A DNA stretch of 7,399 nt, from NCBI GenBank assembly GCA_026989045.1, contig JALSJY010000251.1, positions 1 to 7,399 on the forward strand, written 5' to 3'. The notes under the pieces are model-generated. The model had not been told where the DNA came from. It did no database searches and saw only the letters and a list, made by a program, of their open reading frames with translations. Both the position numbers and the translations under genes were made by a program. Positions 6,508 to 7,399 of the stretch are shown piece by piece (positions within the stretch are counted from its first letter, which is position 1; each line of letters opens with the position of its first letter). The DNA comes from Hyphomicrobiales bacterium (GTDB lineage Bacteria; Pseudomonadota; Alphaproteobacteria; Rhizobiales; Devosiaceae).

Positions 6508-7398
6508 TCATATCGCCTCAAACTCCATAATCACCTCATCAACCGCCAAAACAGCACCGACCTCTATGTGAAGAGTTTTTACCTTGGCACGTTTTGTTGC
6601 AAAAAGCACATTTTCCATTTTCATTGCTTCAACAATTGCCAATGCTTGCCCTGCTTCAACAATATCGCCAATTTCAACATCAAGCCGAGCTATCTGCCCT
6701 GGCATTGGGCAAAGTAAATATTTACTCATGTCGGGGGCAATTTTTTCTGGCATTAAATGCATGAGCTTTGCAATTTTTGGCGAAAGCATTTTAATATTTA
6801 CATCAGCGCCGCAATATTGAATTTGAACACCAGAGGTATTTTGTTTTACTTTTAATATTGGTCGTTCATCATCGCTCCAAATAATCGTCGCCAGACTTGC
6901 GCCAAAATGCCAGACGAAACCTTGTGCAAAATATTGCTGCTCGCCAATGTTTAACTGCCAACCATTTTCATCAAAACTCACCTTTGTGAGGGTTTCCTCA
7001 CCATCAAGAAATGCCACCCATTCCCCTATGCTATCTGCAATCCGCCCTGCCCTATCATCACTCATATATTGCATCATGGCGGCAGCAGCGATTACGTCTC
7101 GCTTTTGCTTTTTAGTTAGCACCGCACCACTAAATCCATCGGGAAATTCATCTTCAATATAAGCGGTATTTATATCTCCCTTTATAAATCTTTCCTGCCC
7201 CATTATGGTCTGTAAAAACGCAATATTATGCTCCACCCCATCAATCTCAAATTCGCTTAATGCAACACTCATTGCTTCTATTGCCGCTTGGCGAGTTGGT
7301 GACCAAGTGCAGAGCTTGGCAATCATTGGATCATAAAAAGTAGAAATTTCACCGCCATCATATACGCCAGTATCATTGCGAACTATTAGGTTTTTTTC
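6508..7398 (-). CDS. pccA: Propionyl-CoA carboxylase alpha (biotin carboxylase/carrier) subunit, N-terminal part outside window
   Basis: C-terminal ~296 residues of the biotin-bearing subunit that, with PccB, carboxylates propionyl-CoA to (S)-methylmalonyl-CoA. The frame runs to the window edge. Before the first internal ATG (7326) it reads DTGVYDGGEISTFYDP, so that ATG is internal and the true start is upstream, beyond the window. Numbered from the visible end, residues 1-65 are the tail of the biotin carboxylase domain, including YDPMIAKLCTWSPTR. Residues about 66-220 form the BT (linker) region typical of propionyl-CoA rather than acetyl-CoA carboxylases. The remainder is the biotinyl domain with CPMPGQI and VEAMKMEN; the biotinylated lysine is the codon at 6621-6619. 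The protein ends EVIMEFEAI. A full protein would be about 660-670 residues. 3-methylcrotonyl-CoA carboxylase alpha is a relative, but the neighbouring mutase and epimerase settle the role. It is the first visible gene of the minus-strand operon. Confidence 0.94.
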   Translation of the reverse strand, partial: EKNLIVRNDTGVYDGGEISTFYDPMIAKLCTWSPTRQAAIEAMSVALSEFEIDGVEHNIAFLQTIMGQERFIKGDINTAYIEDEFPDGFSGAVLTKKQKRDVIAAAAMMQYMSDDRAGRIADSIGEWVAFLDGEETLTKVSFDENGWQLNIGEQQYFAQGFVWHFGASLATIIWSDDERPILKVKQNTSGVQIQYCGADVNIKMLSPKIAKLMHLMPEKIAPDMSKYLLCPMPGQIARLDVEIGDIVEAGQALAIVEAMKMENVLFATKRAKVKTLHIEVGAVLAVDEVIMEFEAI

Positions 7399-7399
7399 T

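Noticed and set aside
6508..7326. ATG at 7326 as the start of the biotin-carrier gene
   Set aside because: The frame continues to the window edge and the upstream codons read DTGVYDGGEISTFYDP, which is conserved biotin carboxylase sequence.

Overview
The window looks like part of the chromosome of a low-GC (AT-rich) Gram-negative bacterium, most likely an alphaproteobacterium. This is an inference from three things: the propionyl-CoA carboxylase alpha subunit reads like the alphaproteobacterial type, the methylmalonyl-CoA mutase is the single-chain 714-residue kind, and the intergenic repeat resembles dispersed elements I recall from such genomes. Coding density is very high. No stretch over 100 bases lacks a gene, and I see no RNA gene, CRISPR array, insertion sequence or prophage.

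Plus strand, about 2-3850: four genes packed like one operon. They are the 3' part of a calcineurin-like metallophosphoesterase, then murL (12 bp gap), murD2 (11 bp overlap) and a small membrane methyltransferase of the isoprenylcysteine carboxyl methyltransferase/PEMT type (4 bp ATGA overlap). The core is the murL-murD2 pair. In the alternative route to D-glutamate in peptidoglycan, first described in Xanthomonas oryzae, MurD2 adds L-Glu to UDP-MurNAc-L-Ala. MurL then uses ATP to epimerise that terminal L-Glu to D-Glu, so free D-Glu from glutamate racemase (MurI) is not needed.

Minus strand, 7398-3855: three genes of the propionate/methylmalonyl pathway. In transcription order they are the C-terminal part of propionyl-CoA carboxylase alpha (biotin carrier; cut by the window edge), methylmalonyl-CoA mutase (15 bp downstream) and methylmalonyl-CoA epimerase (85 bp downstream). 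Together they take propionyl-CoA to (S)-methylmalonyl-CoA, then to the (R) form, then to succinyl-CoA. The only sizeable gap, between the mutase and epimerase genes, holds a palindromic repeat-like element that appears to supply the epimerase ribosome binding site.

The two gene blocks converge with only 4 bp between their stop codons. The most notable points are the MurL/MurD2 pathway in this genomic setting, the predicted changes in the MurD2 glutamate pocket, the unstudied partners at both ends of that operon, and the repeat that carries a Shine-Dalgarno sequence.
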